NCBI RefSeq assembly: GCF_014237835.1
Contig: NZ_JACJVI010000005.1
Location: forward strand, 62,001 to 126,000
Reading direction: 5' to 3'
DNA from: Rhizobium sp. AQ_MP
GTDB taxonomy: Bacteria; Pseudomonadota; Alphaproteobacteria; Rhizobiales; Rhizobiaceae
DNA length: 64,000 nucleotides
Part shown: piece after piece, positions 40,439 through 49,348 of the stretch
How positions within the stretch are numbered: the stretch's first letter is position 1
Layout of the letters: every line of letters begins with the position of its first letter
Translations under genes and position numbers: made by a program
The notes under the pieces: model-generated
The model's input: the letters and a program-made list of their open reading frames with translations, nothing else
What the model was told of the DNA's origin: nothing
Database searches by the model: none

Positions 40439-41094
40439 CGACAGGTTCCGGAAAGGACGACAGGATGCAAGGGTACGGAGCGCCTCTCTCTCATGCGTGG
40501 CTTCCGCGGTGGATATCGGCTGCGATTGTAGCCCCGGCACTCGGGCTCGGGCTCGTCGCCTGTGGCAGCGGCGCCGTCAATGACACCTTCGATCTGACGG
40601 CGTCGGTCAGCGAGGTCACGACGACCGCCAGCGCCCGTAACCGCCAGCTTTTGGTGGCAGACCCTTCGGCGCTCAAGGCACTCGACAGCGAGCAGATTCT
40701 GGTGCGTGTCTCCGGCGCGGAGATCCGTTATCTATCCCAGTCGCAATGGAGTGACCGCCTGACGCGCGTTGTCCAGTCCAAACTGGTCGAAGCTTTTGAG
40801 AACACCGGCCGACTGGGCGGTGTGGGCAAGCCGGGGCAGGGCCTTGCCATCGACTTCCAGCTCATCACCGATGTGCGAGCCTTCGAAATCTCCGCCGAAG
40901 GTGGTGATCGGGGTGTGGTCGAAATTTCTGCCAAGCTGCTCAATGATCGCAATGGCACCGTCAAAGCGCAACGTGTATTCCGCGCGGAGGTGCCCTCCTC
41001 GGGTTCGGGTAACAGCGCTTATGTCGCCGCACTCGATCGCGCTTTTGCTCGTGTCACGGCCGACATCGTGGCCTGGACGCTCCAGTCGATCTGA
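40435..41094 (+). CDS. ABC-type transport auxiliary lipoprotein (PqiC-like)
   Basis: A 219-residue lipoprotein with a hydrophobic stretch ending in the lipobox LVAC (Cys near residue 43), followed by the auxiliary-component domain (ILVRVSGAEIRYLSQSQWSDRL, RVFRAEVPSSGSGNSAYVAALDRAF). Such proteins pair with MCE transporters as outer-membrane partners. The start at 40435 overlaps the MCE gene; an ATG ten codons later (40465) would give a more compact signal sequence. It is last in the operon and followed by a terminator. Confidence 0.87.
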   Translation: MTTGSGKDDRMQGYGAPLSHAWLPRWISAAIVAPALGLGLVACGSGAVNDTFDLTASVSEVTTTASARNRQLLVADPSALKALDSEQILVRVSGAEIRYLSQSQWSDRLTRVVQSKLVEAFENTGRLGGVGKPGQGLAIDFQLITDVRAFEISAEGGDRGVVEISAKLLNDRNGTVKAQRVFRAEVPSSGSGNSAYVAALDRAFARVTADIVAWTLQSI

Positions 41095-41125
41095 ACTTCA
41101 GGCTTCAGCCTTTCGACAACAGAAA

Positions 41126-41160
41126 ACCCCGGATCACTCTCATGATCCGGGGTCTTTCTT
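41126..41160 (+). terminator. Rho-independent terminator after the Mla-type operon
   Basis: ACCCCGGATCA (41126-41136) pairs with TGATCCGGGGT (41143-41153) over a 6-base loop, followed by CTTTCTTT. It lies between the convergent lipoprotein and gpr genes; AAAA on its 5' side may let it work in both directions. Confidence 0.88.
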
Positions 41161-41204
41161 TGTCTCAATAGCCGCGCGATCGATGCCCGGCTCTCCTGGT
41201 CTCG

Positions 41205-44200
41205 TCAGCTGAAGCGGCCTGCCGCATGGGCGAGCATCGTGTAGACTTTACCGGTGTCCGAGGTCAGGTAGGACTGGGTGATCGACTTGTCACGGTCCGT
41301 CCGAGCGACGTCCTGCAGCAGCTTCTCGAAATCGGCGATGTAGCGATCGACAGCAACGCGGAATTCCGGTTCGCGATCGTACTTGCGCTTGATCTCGTCG
41401 AAGGTCTGCTGGCCCTTCAGCGTATAGAGGCGACGGGTGAAGATGTCGCGCTCGCCACGCTGATAGCGGCGCCAGAGATCCACCGAAGCGTCGTGGTCGA
41501 TGGCACGAGCGATGTCGACCGAGAGCGAGTTCAGGGATTCGACCATGTGGCGCGGATTGCGCGTGTCGCTCTGGCGCGGGGGTTGGCTTTCGGCGACCGG
41601 ACGCTGCGGGGCAGGGGCGGGACGTGCCGGGGCGGCTTCCGCAGGCTCTTCTCGCGACGCGCCGCGCAGGAGGTCGCTGATCCAGCCGCCGCCCTCCGCA
41701 CGCGTGGCTGCTGTCGTCGACTGGGCGTATGGATCGGTCGCTCCGAGGCTTCCGCGCAGTCCGAGACTCTCGGTCTGGCGGACCGCCGGTTGAGGCTGCG
41801 GAGCTGCCGGCTGGCGGCGAACCGGCTCGGTCTGAGCCTCTGCAAGTCGGCGGGCTGCCGGTTCGGAGATTTCCAGCGTCTGGCTGGTGCGGCCGACGAG
41901 CTGCGAGATGTCCTGCAGTGCCTTTATCTGCTCGGCCACGGCGCGGCGCATCTGGGCCGCACTTTCCTTGGCTTCCTCCGGCAGATCGAAAGCGCCACGC
42001 TTCAGTTCGGTCCGTGTCAGGTCGAGTTCCTTGCGGATGTCGACGGCCGAGCGACGGATCTCGTCCGTGGCACCCGTGAAGCGCGCAACAGCTTCGTTGA
42101 CTGCTTCCTGCATGGCCTGGCGGAGTGCCGCGGCAGCGCCTTCCGACTTGCGACCGGCTTCGCCGAGCAGGTGGTCGATGTCGTTGAGCGAGATTGCCAG
42201 GCCACCGCGCAGACGGTTCGCCAGTTCGCCGGACCGTTTCTCGGCCTCTGTCAGCGTCTTGTCGATGGAGGTCTGCGCTTCCTGTTCTGCAGAAAGCAGG
42301 GCACTGCGCATGTTGGCAGCGGTAATCTGCGCCTTCTTTTCGGTTTCGCCCAGCATCTGCCCGACATCCGAGAAGGAGGCCTGGACGCTGTTGCGCATGG
42401 TGTCGGCCGTGGACTGGGCACGCTTTTCGGTTTCGCCCAGGATCTGGCCGATATCCGAGATGGAGGCCTGAACGCTGTTGCGCATGTTTTCGGCCGTCGA
42501 TTGGGCACGCTTCTCGGTCTCTCCGAGGATCTGCCCGATATCGGAGAACGAGGCCTGAACGCTCTGGCGCAGATTGCCAGCCATCTGGCCGGAGCGCTGT
42601 TCCGCGCGGTCAAAGGCCGTTTCGACCATCTTGCCGAGCGCCTGCATCGTCGTTTCGATTTCTTCGGAACGCTTCACGAGACCGATCGAGAGATCGCGCA
42701 GAGCCTGCTGGCGCTCCTCAAGCGTGCCGACCAGGTTCGACTGGGCGGCGGACAGAAGTTCCGAGGCCTTGCCGAGAACCTGGGTGTGGTCGCCGAAGCG
42801 GCTGACGATCGAAGAGACCTGCTGCAGGGTTTCGCCTGAAACGGCGGTCAAACGGGTGAGCTTGTCGTCCAGCAGTCGGTTCGACGTGGAGAGCATGTCG
42901 GTCGCCTGGTTGGCCGTTTCGCTGAAGCGGTTGGCCGTTGCACCGAGGCGGCTGTCGAGCGAGCCGATGCTCTGGACCGCCTGATCGATCATCGAAGACA
43001 GCCCGGCATTGCTGTCGCCAAGGCGATCTATGAGCTGCGAGGCGCTGGCAACAAGGTTGTGCTCGGCAGCGCCAAGCGTGGCGACAGCGCGCTCCGTGCG
43101 CTGGCTGATGGCATCGACCAGCGCGGCATTCTCGTTGCGCAGGCGTTCTGCGCTCTGTTCGGCGGCGGCCGCAATCTGCTCGGCGGCTGCACGGCCAGTT
43201 TCCGCATAGGCGTTAACGACGGGAGCGGCCTTTTCGTCGATCAGGCGCGACAGTTCAGCCGAGCGTGTCGACAGCATCGAGTTCAGTTCGCGGGTGCGAT
43301 CATCGAGAACCGACCGGATCGAATTGCCGCGCGCTTCGAGCGCCTTTTCCACCGCATTCATGGTGGTGGCGAGCTCCTGGGTATTGCCGGAGATCGCGTC
43401 ACGGATGGCGGCTGCGCGCTGCTCGAGGGTCGCACTGACGTCCGACAGCGTCCCGGACAGGTTAGCAACCTGGGCACTGACGAGCGCCTCGGCCTGCGTC
43501 ACCCGGTTGGTAATGACGTCGCCAGCCTGAGAGAAGGTCTGGGCGATCGATGCCGCCTGGCCGGCGAGCCGGTTCTGGGTGTCGGTGATCCGCTTGGCAA
43601 GTTCCTCCGATCGCTCTTCGACGGTCCGATTGAGTTCGGCACTGCGCTCGCCGATCTGTTCTGCGAACTGCGTGGTCGTTTCGGTCAAGCGATCTACGGA
43701 ACGCTGGGCTTCGGCATCGAGATCGCGGGCTGCCTCCGTTACGGCGCTTCTCAGTGCCGTCGCAAGACCTGCGGCCTTGCCTTCGATCGTGCGGTTGACG
43801 TTTTCCAGGCCGATGTTGAGGGCGCGGTCCATGGTCGCCAGCCGCTCTTCGATGACCGGCGTGCGGGTATCGAAGGTCTCGGCAACCCGGTTTGTGCCTT
43901 CATCGAGAGCCTGGGCCACTCGCATTGAAGCTTCGTCGCTGACGCGCTCGATCGCCGAGACCTTTTCGTCCAGACGGGCAGCGAATTTTTCACCGGCATC
44001 GTTGACGCGGGCATCGACGCCGTCAAGACCATTGCGAAGGCGGTCTTCCAGAGTGCCGAGGCTCTGCTCGATGCGTGTGCTTGTCTCATCAAGCCGGCTG
44101 GTCATGCCTGTCACCGACTGCTCGACGGTGCCGGAGAAGCCTTGGGCCGAACGGGTGATGTCATCCGCGGCTTCCCGGATCTGTTCGGTCAAAGCCCCGG

Positions 44201-47039
44201 CCGTGCCGCGCAGGCGCTCATCCAGTGCTCGGCTTGAATCGTCGATTGCCTTGCGGAGGTTGTCCTGGTGGTCTTCAAGGCTCATTTCGAGCATGCCGGC
44301 GCTGGCCGCCACGGAGGCACCGATGGACGTCGCGTGTTCTGAGAGGCTCGTTTCCAGTGCGTCGCGTGCATCGCCGATCGCAGTGGTGATCGCCTGTGTG
44401 CGGTCTTCGAGTGTGGCGCGGATCCGCTCATGGGTGGTGATCAGACGGTCATCGATGGTGCTGACGCCCTGATCGATGGTCTGGGCAATCCGCTCGGTAT
44501 TCTCACCGAGCGTTGTTGCCAGCGCGCCGGTTGCGGCGTCCAGGCTGGAACGCAGATATGCGCCGGTCTCGGCGATGCGCCCGTCGATGGCATTGACCCC
44601 GCTCTGCAGCGTTTCAGCAATCTGGCTGGCATTGTCGGCAACGGTGTTCGAGATCGCATTCGAGGCGTTCGTCAGGACGCTGTCCAGCTGCTGCTGGCTT
44701 GCACCCAGGCGCGTTTCGAGATCCGAAATGCCGGTGGCCACGCTTTCTGCAATTCGGCCGGAGTGCTGGCCAAGGCTGCGTTCGATATCGCCTGTCGCAT
44801 CCTCCAGGGTAGACGAAAGATACGACGTATGGCTGGCAAGAGACAGCTCCAGGCGCTCCTGATTGTCGCCATAGGCCGTGCGGATGGCTTCGGCCTTTTC
44901 GGCAAAGGCTGCATCGATGCGGCGGTCTGCATCGGCGACGGTCTCGATGATGGCCGATGCGCGCTGGCTCAGCGTTTCGTCGATGCGGCGCTGGCTGTCA
45001 TTCAAGGTCTCAGAGAGATCCTGGGTGCGCGCCGTGAGCGTCAGGTCGAGTTCCAGAGTCTTTGTATTGAGCGCATCGATCAATTGTTCGCTCTGGCCTT
45101 CGACCAGGGTGGCAATGCCGCGCGCCTTGGTGTCGAGGGTTTCGGCGAAACGATCCTGATTGGCTTCCAACGCGTTTACGATGTGCTCGGCGCGGCTGGA
45201 CAGCGTCTGCTCAAAGCGAGCCTCGTTGTCGGACAGTGCATTGTAGAGCGAACCGCTGCGCTCTTCCATGACCTGGTCGATGCGCTTTTGTGCGGTTTCG
45301 AGACTTTCCGTCAGGGCCGCGGCGCGCGCCGACATCGCATCGGCGATTTCCTGCGCCCGTTCCGACATGGAGCTGTCCAGCATTTCCTGGCTGGTGCTCA
45401 GCGTCATCGCGAGCGCGAGCGACTGGTCGGTCAATGTCGAGCCGAGGCGCTCTATGCTGGAATTGAGGATGCCGGAGATGGAATCGGTGCCGCCGTTCAC
45501 GGTCTCGTTGATGCGCGCGAGGCTTTCCATCAGCTTCGAATCGAGAGAGCCGGAACGCTGATCGAAGGCGCTGGCGAATTCCGCCACGCGCTGGTCAAAC
45601 GTCGCATTGATCTGGCCGATGGTCGTCTGGAAGCGATCTTCGAAGAGACCGGAGCGCAGATCGAGATCGACGATCGCGTCATCGGCACTTGCCTGCAGGC
45701 TCTGGCGGAAGCTGCGACCGCGCTCGTCAAGAGAGCTATTGAGGCGCGACAGCACGTCGTCGAGTGAGGAGGTAATCGCGCTCTCGCTGCCCTTCAGGGT
45801 CTCGGCGATGTCGCGGGTACGCTCGACCAGCGTTTCGTTCAACTGGCGCGCACGTTCGTTGAGAGCGGCGTTGAGCTTTTCGGTGTTCGCATCCAGCGTC
45901 GAGGCGCGGGTTTCGAATTCGCCCAGCAGTTCGCGGCCGCGCTGGCTCAATGTCGAGGTCAGCGACTGCAGCTTGGTGTCGAACTCGCTTGTCAGAGAGA
46001 TGCCCGAGGCCGCAAGCGTCTGGACCATGCTTTCGGTTTTGTGCGCCAGCAATGAGCCCAGGGCCGTAACGGCCGCGTCGGACTTCTCCATGATGGTGGC
46101 GGCACGCATGTCGATCATCGAGGCGAACGCTTCACCCGATGTCTGCAGGCGAACCGAGATTTCCTCTGTTGCCAGAGACAGTTCTTCCTTCAGTTGCTCA
46201 TGGGCGCCGACGATTGATGAACGGATGCGCTCTGCATGATTGACGATTGCGTCGCGTTCTGCGCCAAGCTCGTGCACGAGGCCGCGGACGCGCAATTCGT
46301 TGTCAGTATAGCTGCGTTCAAGCGCGGTGACTTCCGAATGGACCAGCGTCTCGAGTTCGGTCGCTCGCGCGATCGTACGCTCGATGCCTTCGTTCATGGC
46401 CGAGACTTCGCGGCGCACGGCCTGGCCGACGGTCATGATGCGCTCGGACGCGATGGTCTCCGGTTCGGCAAGACGAAGGGCGACTTCTGCCATGGAGCGC
46501 GCAGCGTTGCGCAAGTCATGGGCACGCGCCATCATGATGGCGAACGCAAAGAACAACATGATCGGCAGGAAGGTGCCGACCACGATGGCGACGACGCCCG
46601 GCATCGACACGATCTCTGCGAGCGAAACCGCCTGCCAGATCGCACCGCCGTAAAGCAGTTGCGTCAAACCGAATGCGCCAAGCACCCAGAGTGCGGAGAC
46701 GATGGCGGCGTTGCGCAGCGCTGATGCGAGGGAGGCGCCGTCGAGAGACTTCAGGATGGCTGAGGGCGTGCGACGGGAGCCGTCATTGGCAGGTGCGAAG
46801 GACGGTGCCTTCGGAGCCGGTTCCGGATTGAGTTCGCCGGCGCGCGCGGAGCGGCGCTCGATTGTCTTCTTCGAGGCGGAACGCGGGATACTATCTGACA
46901 CAGGTGCCTCCGGGGCGCGCGCTTGAGACCGTGCCTTGACAGGCGCGGCGGCTTCCTCACCGTCGAAATCGATGCTCAGGGCCGCCTCGAGAGCCTGGAA
47001 CGCGTTCTCGTCAATCGAGTCGGTCTTCTTGTTCGCCAT
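41205..47039 (-). CDS. Growth pole ring protein homologue (GPR/RgsE type), giant coiled coil
   Basis: A 1944-residue inner-membrane protein, the largest in the window. Residues 1-108 are a polar cytoplasmic head; two transmembrane helices follow (about 110-132 and 147-171), then about 1500 residues of apolipoprotein-like coiled coil in which patterns such as LSxRAxxIxxAL recur. A proline-rich linker (about 1745-1825) precedes a conserved globular C-terminus (MVESLNSLSVDIARAIDHD to YTMLAHAAGRF). This matches the Agrobacterium GPR / Sinorhizobium RgsE protein that forms a ring at the growing pole and is needed for polar growth. Residues 1493-1579 are three near-identical 29-residue copies. It is transcribed divergently from the pseudo-Hpt gene. 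Confidence 0.9.
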   Translation of the reverse strand: MANKKTDSIDENAFQALEAALSIDFDGEEAAAPVKARSQARAPEAPVSDSIPRSASKKTIERRSARAGELNPEPAPKAPSFAPANDGSRRTPSAILKSLDGASLASALRNAAIVSALWVLGAFGLTQLLYGGAIWQAVSLAEIVSMPGVVAIVVGTFLPIMLFFAFAIMMARAHDLRNAARSMAEVALRLAEPETIASERIMTVGQAVRREVSAMNEGIERTIARATELETLVHSEVTALERSYTDNELRVRGLVHELGAERDAIVNHAERIRSSIVGAHEQLKEELSLATEEISVRLQTSGEAFASMIDMRAATIMEKSDAAVTALGSLLAHKTESMVQTLAASGISLTSEFDTKLQSLTSTLSQRGRELLGEFETRASTLDANTEKLNAALNERARQLNETLVERTRDIAETLKGSESAITSSLDDVLSRLNSSLDERGRSFRQSLQASADDAIVDLDLRSGLFEDRFQTTIGQINATFDQRVAEFASAFDQRSGSLDSKLMESLARINETVNGGTDSISGILNSSIERLGSTLTDQSLALAMTLSTSQEMLDSSMSERAQEIADAMSARAAALTESLETAQKRIDQVMEERSGSLYNALSDNEARFEQTLSSRAEHIVNALEANQDRFAETLDTKARGIATLVEGQSEQLIDALNTKTLELDLTLTARTQDLSETLNDSQRRIDETLSQRASAIIETVADADRRIDAAFAEKAEAIRTAYGDNQERLELSLASHTSYLSSTLEDATGDIERSLGQHSGRIAESVATGISDLETRLGASQQQLDSVLTNASNAISNTVADNASQIAETLQSGVNAIDGRIAETGAYLRSSLDAATGALATTLGENTERIAQTIDQGVSTIDDRLITTHERIRATLEDRTQAITTAIGDARDALETSLSEHATSIGASVAASAGMLEMSLEDHQDNLRKAIDDSSRALDERLRGTAGALTEQIREAADDITRSAQGFSGTVEQSVTGMTSRLDETSTRIEQSLGTLEDRLRNGLDGVDARVNDAGEKFAARLDEKVSAIERVSDEASMRVAQALDEGTNRVAETFDTRTPVIEERLATMDRALNIGLENVNRTIEGKAAGLATALRSAVTEAARDLDAEAQRSVDRLTETTTQFAEQIGERSAELNRTVEERSEELAKRITDTQNRLAGQAASIAQTFSQAGDVITNRVTQAEALVSAQVANLSGTLSDVSATLEQRAAAIRDAISGNTQELATTMNAVEKALEARGNSIRSVLDDRTRELNSMLSTRSAELSRLIDEKAAPVVNAYAETGRAAAEQIAAAAEQSAERLRNENAALVDAISQRTERAVATLGAAEHNLVASASQLIDRLGDSNAGLSSMIDQAVQSIGSLDSRLGATANRFSETANQATDMLSTSNRLLDDKLTRLTAVSGETLQQVSSIVSRFGDHTQVLGKASELLSAAQSNLVGTLEERQQALRDLSIGLVKRSEEIETTMQALGKMVETAFDRAEQRSGQMAGNLRQSVQASFSDIGQILGETEKRAQSTAENMRNSVQASISDIGQILGETEKRAQSTADTMRNSVQASFSDVGQMLGETEKKAQITAANMRSALLSAEQEAQTSIDKTLTEAEKRSGELANRLRGGLAISLNDIDHLLGEAGRKSEGAAAALRQAMQEAVNEAVARFTGATDEIRRSAVDIRKELDLTRTELKRGAFDLPEEAKESAAQMRRAVAEQIKALQDISQLVGRTSQTLEISEPAARRLAEAQTEPVRRQPAAPQPQPAVRQTESLGLRGSLGATDPYAQSTTAATRAEGGGWISDLLRGASREEPAEAAPARPAPAPQRPVAESQPPRQSDTRNPRHMVESLNSLSVDIARAIDHDASVDLWRRYQRGERDIFTRRLYTLKGQQTFDEIKRKYDREPEFRVAVDRYIADFEKLLQDVARTDRDKSITQSYLTSDTGKVYTMLAHAAGRFS
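42303..42563 (-). repeat. Three tandem 87-bp copies inside gpr
   Basis: Three consecutive 29-codon units (42563-42477, 42476-42390, 42389-42303 on the minus strand) encode near-identical peptides starting SVQAS[FI]SD[IV]GQ[IM]LGETEK. The rest of the coiled coil repeats only loosely, so this block looks like recent in-frame duplication. Copy number could vary between strains. Confidence 0.9.
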
Positions 47040-47514
47040 AGGGTTACGCCTCGTTACCGCTTACTCTCGGCTGGTCTGGCTGAAGTTGCGATGCCGCTCA
47101 TCGCTGCGCTTCGTCCGGCACCCGCCGTTCACTTGAAAATCCGTCTTCCGCCACGTCAGACGAGTCTTCTTCTTCTTGCAGTACGGCTGCTGGCGCCACC
47201 GGCGTTCCCGCCGGAAGTCCTCGCACCGACTGGCTTCGGGACGGAGTACACACGCCTCGACCCAATCAACCGTATCGTACTGACACATTTGGTCATGCGA
47301 TACAATTAATGCGCTCCCGGAGCTCTCGGGGTCGCGCCTCTTGTTAACAGTATTTCAATCAAGGTTTCGACCGAAAAGCCAGTCTGCGCCGGGGTTTAAT
47401 TCGCGTTAACCATAGTGCGAGCTTTTTCGTGCCGTCCGCAGCATTTTTAACGCGATGCCCACTGCACCGCCGCAAATTGCAACCACCAAGAACAAGAAAA
47501 GAAGGATCACTGTC
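47040..47514. other. 475-base divergent promoter region of gpr and the pseudo-Hpt gene
   Basis: No gene is supported here. At 47396-47411 lies TTAA-TTCGCG-TTAACC, with the extension TTAACCAT, which resembles a CtrA binding site except that the spacer is six rather than seven bases. It is about 104 bases before the pseudo-Hpt ATG and 357 before the gpr ATG. The proximal gpr side (47040-47300) shows nothing I can name. Confidence 0.4.
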
Positions 47515-47889
47515 ATGGCTGCTGCAGTCAATATCGCATTCGAAGCCCCCGATAATCTGAATGGTCTCACCCCGTCGCAGCATCGGCCGATCGATCTGGT
47601 GCATCTCGCCACCCAGACCAAAGGGGACAAGGCCCTGGAAGTCGAGATCCTCCAGATGTTCGCCCGGCAGGCGCGCGGTTGCCTTGCCGCTCTTGCCGCC
47701 CAGCGCAGCAAGGTGGAAGCCAAGGCTGCAGCCAACCGGCTGCGCAACGCCGCCATGGCCGTAGGAGCGCTCAGGGTTGCCTCGGCGGCCGATCTCATCG
47801 AGACCAGGGGCGCCAACGCCGACACGCTAGCCTCCATCTCCGCAGCGGTCCTTGAAGCCGAGCACTTCATTTTGAAGCTTGCGCGCTGA
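47515..47889 (+). CDS. Hpt-like protein lacking the phosphorylatable histidine
   Basis: A 124-residue small helical protein whose middle aligns with histidine phosphotransfer domains: DLVHLATQ, ALEVEILQMFARQARGCLAAL and then ANRLRNAAMAVGALRVASAADLIE. Where a true Hpt reads A-H-x-L-K-G-A-A-x-x-V-G-A, this has A-N-R-L-R-N-A-A-M-A-V-G-A, so His is replaced by Asn and the Lys-Gly is also lost. It cannot carry phosphate at that position and may bind a response regulator or kinase without transfer. ATG 47515 has AAGGA upstream; the 20 earlier residues of the open frame look untranslated. It is divergent from gpr. Confidence 0.68.
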   Translation: MAAAVNIAFEAPDNLNGLTPSQHRPIDLVHLATQTKGDKALEVEILQMFARQARGCLAALAAQRSKVEAKAAANRLRNAAMAVGALRVASAADLIETRGANADTLASISAAVLEAEHFILKLAR

Positions 47890-47959
47890 TCTCGGTGGGC
47901 GCGTGGCAAACCCGGTGGTCGCTTCGGCGTGAGTTGACTGACTATCCGATTTAAGGGAT

Positions 47960-47991
47960 GACTTCGCCGGTTTTTCCACAAAGGCGAAGTC
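47960..47991 (+). promoter_or_regulatory. Perfect hairpin in the ferredoxin 5' leader
   Basis: GACTTCGCC (47960-47968) pairs with GGCGAAGTC (47983-47991) over a 14-base loop. It ends 13 bases before the ferredoxin ATG and just before the AGGAA ribosome site. No T tract follows, so it is more likely a leader hairpin than a terminator for the upstream gene. Confidence 0.4.
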
Positions 47992-48004
47992 TGGACAGGA
48001 ACTC

Positions 48005-48325
48005 ATGGCAAATATCAGCATCATCGCATTCGACGGCACACGTTTCGACATCGCGGCAGCCGACGGCTCCACGGTCATGGAAAATGCCGTGCGCAACTCG
48101 GTCCCGGGGATCGATGCAGAATGTGGTGGCGCCTGTGCCTGCGCCACCTGTCATGTCTATGTCGACGATGCCTGGACCGAGAAGGTCGGTCAGCCATCGG
48201 CGATGGAAGAAGACATGCTGGATTTTGCCGTCGACGTTCGACCAACTTCTCGGCTTTCCTGTCAGATCAAGGTGACCGCCGCCCTCGAAGGGCTCGTGGT
48301 TCACGTCCCCGAACGCCAGGGCTGA
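48005..48325 (+). CDS. [2Fe-2S] ferredoxin, adrenodoxin type
   Basis: A 106-residue electron carrier. The four cluster cysteines lie in CGGACACATC (C-x5-C-x2-C) and LSCQIKV, the vertebrate/bacterial adrenodoxin spacing, and the acidic [10 protein letters not shown] segment is the partner-binding region of that class. AGGAA precedes the ATG. Such ferredoxins serve iron-sulfur assembly or cytochrome P450/oxygenase systems; no partner gene is adjacent here, so its role is open. Confidence 0.93.
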   Translation: MANISIIAFDGTRFDIAAADGSTVMENAVRNSVPGIDAECGGACACATCHVYVDDAWTEKVGQPSAMEEDMLDFAVDVRPTSRLSCQIKVTAALEGLVVHVPERQG

Positions 48326-48349
48326 TCACGGTTGTCAGCGCTACCGGAC

Positions 48350-48440
48350 AAAAAAGCCCCGCTTCCGGGTTAGCGAAAGCGGGGCAAGGGGGCGCATCGC
48401 CAAACAGGCGAGGGAGGAAGCACCTGTGGCACCAGGACGC
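48350..48440 (-). ncRNA. Candidate trans-acting sRNA with anti-Shine-Dalgarno motif
   Basis: On the minus strand a compact unit reads: hairpin CCTG-gtgcca-CAGG (48436-48423), single-stranded CTTCCTCCCT (48420-48411), a small hairpin CGCC-TGTTT-GGCG, then a textbook terminator AAGCGGGGC/GCCCCGCTT inverted in order (48385-48377 with 48364-48356) followed by TTTTTT (48355-48350). The exposed CUUCCUCCCU is complementary to ribosome binding sites and resembles the conserved motif of rhizobial sRNAs such as MmgR. The 5' end and promoter are not clear. It lies in a 291-base gap with no gene. Confidence 0.5.
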
Positions 48441-48616
48441 GCCGGGAGAACGGGGAAATCGGTTACGCTTAATCAACGTATTCGATGACACTTATATTTC
48501 AGATTTGTATCAAGAGCCACGCCCAGAAATTGCCGGTTATTCACAGGCGCGGCCACAAGCCTGACGCAAGCCGCCGCAAGAGGGCAACACGAACCCCTAT
48601 GTTTCATGGATGAGTT

Positions 48617-49243
48617 CTACTGGTTCTCAAGGCTTTGGCGCCGATATCTGAGGATCCGGAGCATGCGGTCCTCGAAGTTTTGGGATTCAACCAGGTCGAA
48701 TCGCATCTGCGCTTGGTCGTGAGCGACGGTAACCTCATCGGTCACTACTGAGACCTGATCCTGCAGGATCTCGCAGGTGCGCGCCGGCCGAAGCTTCTTC
48801 AGCCGTTGCTCGAGCTGTTTGGCATGCTGGCGGGCAATCTCGGCATGCCGCTCCTCGTGCCTCTTGATGTCGGCCGCCAGTGCATCCCAGAGCAGCGCCA
48901 TGTCCTTCGAGGCTGTTTTACGGTTCTTCCAGCGAGGAAGTATCAGCTTGGTCTCGACGGTGACGCGCACGTCGTCGATGGCGCAGCGATTGCCGCGGCG
49001 GGTATAGGTGAGGTCACCGCCGAAGCGGATCTGGGTCGCGCCCGGATGACGGCTGCCGCTTGCCTGGGTGAATGGTCCCTTGCGGGCCATTTCGGCATCG
49101 AGTTCTGCGGCCGTGCGACCACCGATCTTGAAGTAGGTTGTCGATTTCTGCACGACGACTTCGGCGCTTGCCGAGAGCGGCAGTGAGAGGCCGGTCAAGA
49201 CTGCCATAATGATGGCGGTCCGAAGACGGCGGATGTGCTTCAT
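48617..49243 (-). CDS. DUF922 secreted zinc-dependent protease-like protein
   Basis: A 208-residue exported protein with a signal peptide (about residues 1-27, ending LSASA-EV). The HExxH zinc motif appears as RHEERHAEIARQHA, and the strand pattern YFKIGGRTAAELDAEMARKGP and RCAIDDVRVTVETKLILP are the DUF922 family core. Activity is predicted, not shown. ATG 49243 is the start with AAAAAGA upstream. It is divergent from and close to the folP reading frame. The predicted sRNA terminator lies 230 bases downstream on its strand. Confidence 0.82.
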   Translation of the reverse strand: MKHIRRLRTAIIMAVLTGLSLPLSASAEVVVQKSTTYFKIGGRTAAELDAEMARKGPFTQASGSRHPGATQIRFGGDLTYTRRGNRCAIDDVRVTVETKLILPRWKNRKTASKDMALLWDALAADIKRHEERHAEIARQHAKQLEQRLKKLRPARTCEILQDQVSVVTDEVTVAHDQAQMRFDLVESQNFEDRMLRILRYRRQSLENQ

Positions 49244-49348
49244 TCTTTTTTCCGCAATGTTGTATTCGTCGCGCCCTTCGGGCATAGCCAGACCCTGTCA
49301 TCACTATCGCAGCTTCGCGGTTTTCCGTCGAGGGGATACAGGGGTCAG

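Noticed and set aside
42303..42563. Regular repeats that might suggest a CRISPR-like array
   Set aside because: The 87-bp copies are contiguous without spacers, stay in frame and encode coiled coil.
41226..42839. 537-codon open frame antisense to the 3' part of gpr
   Set aside because: It follows the gpr repeat structure in complement, including the 87-bp copies, and has no independent features.
48356..48385. Terminator for the ferredoxin on the plus strand
   Set aside because: The stem is good, but on the plus strand it is followed by AAGGGGG; the T tract is on the minus strand, so it acts mainly there.
49235..49348. Longer N-terminus of folP
   Set aside because: The extra 38 residues have no likeness to dihydropteroate synthases and overlap the start of the divergent DUF922 gene.
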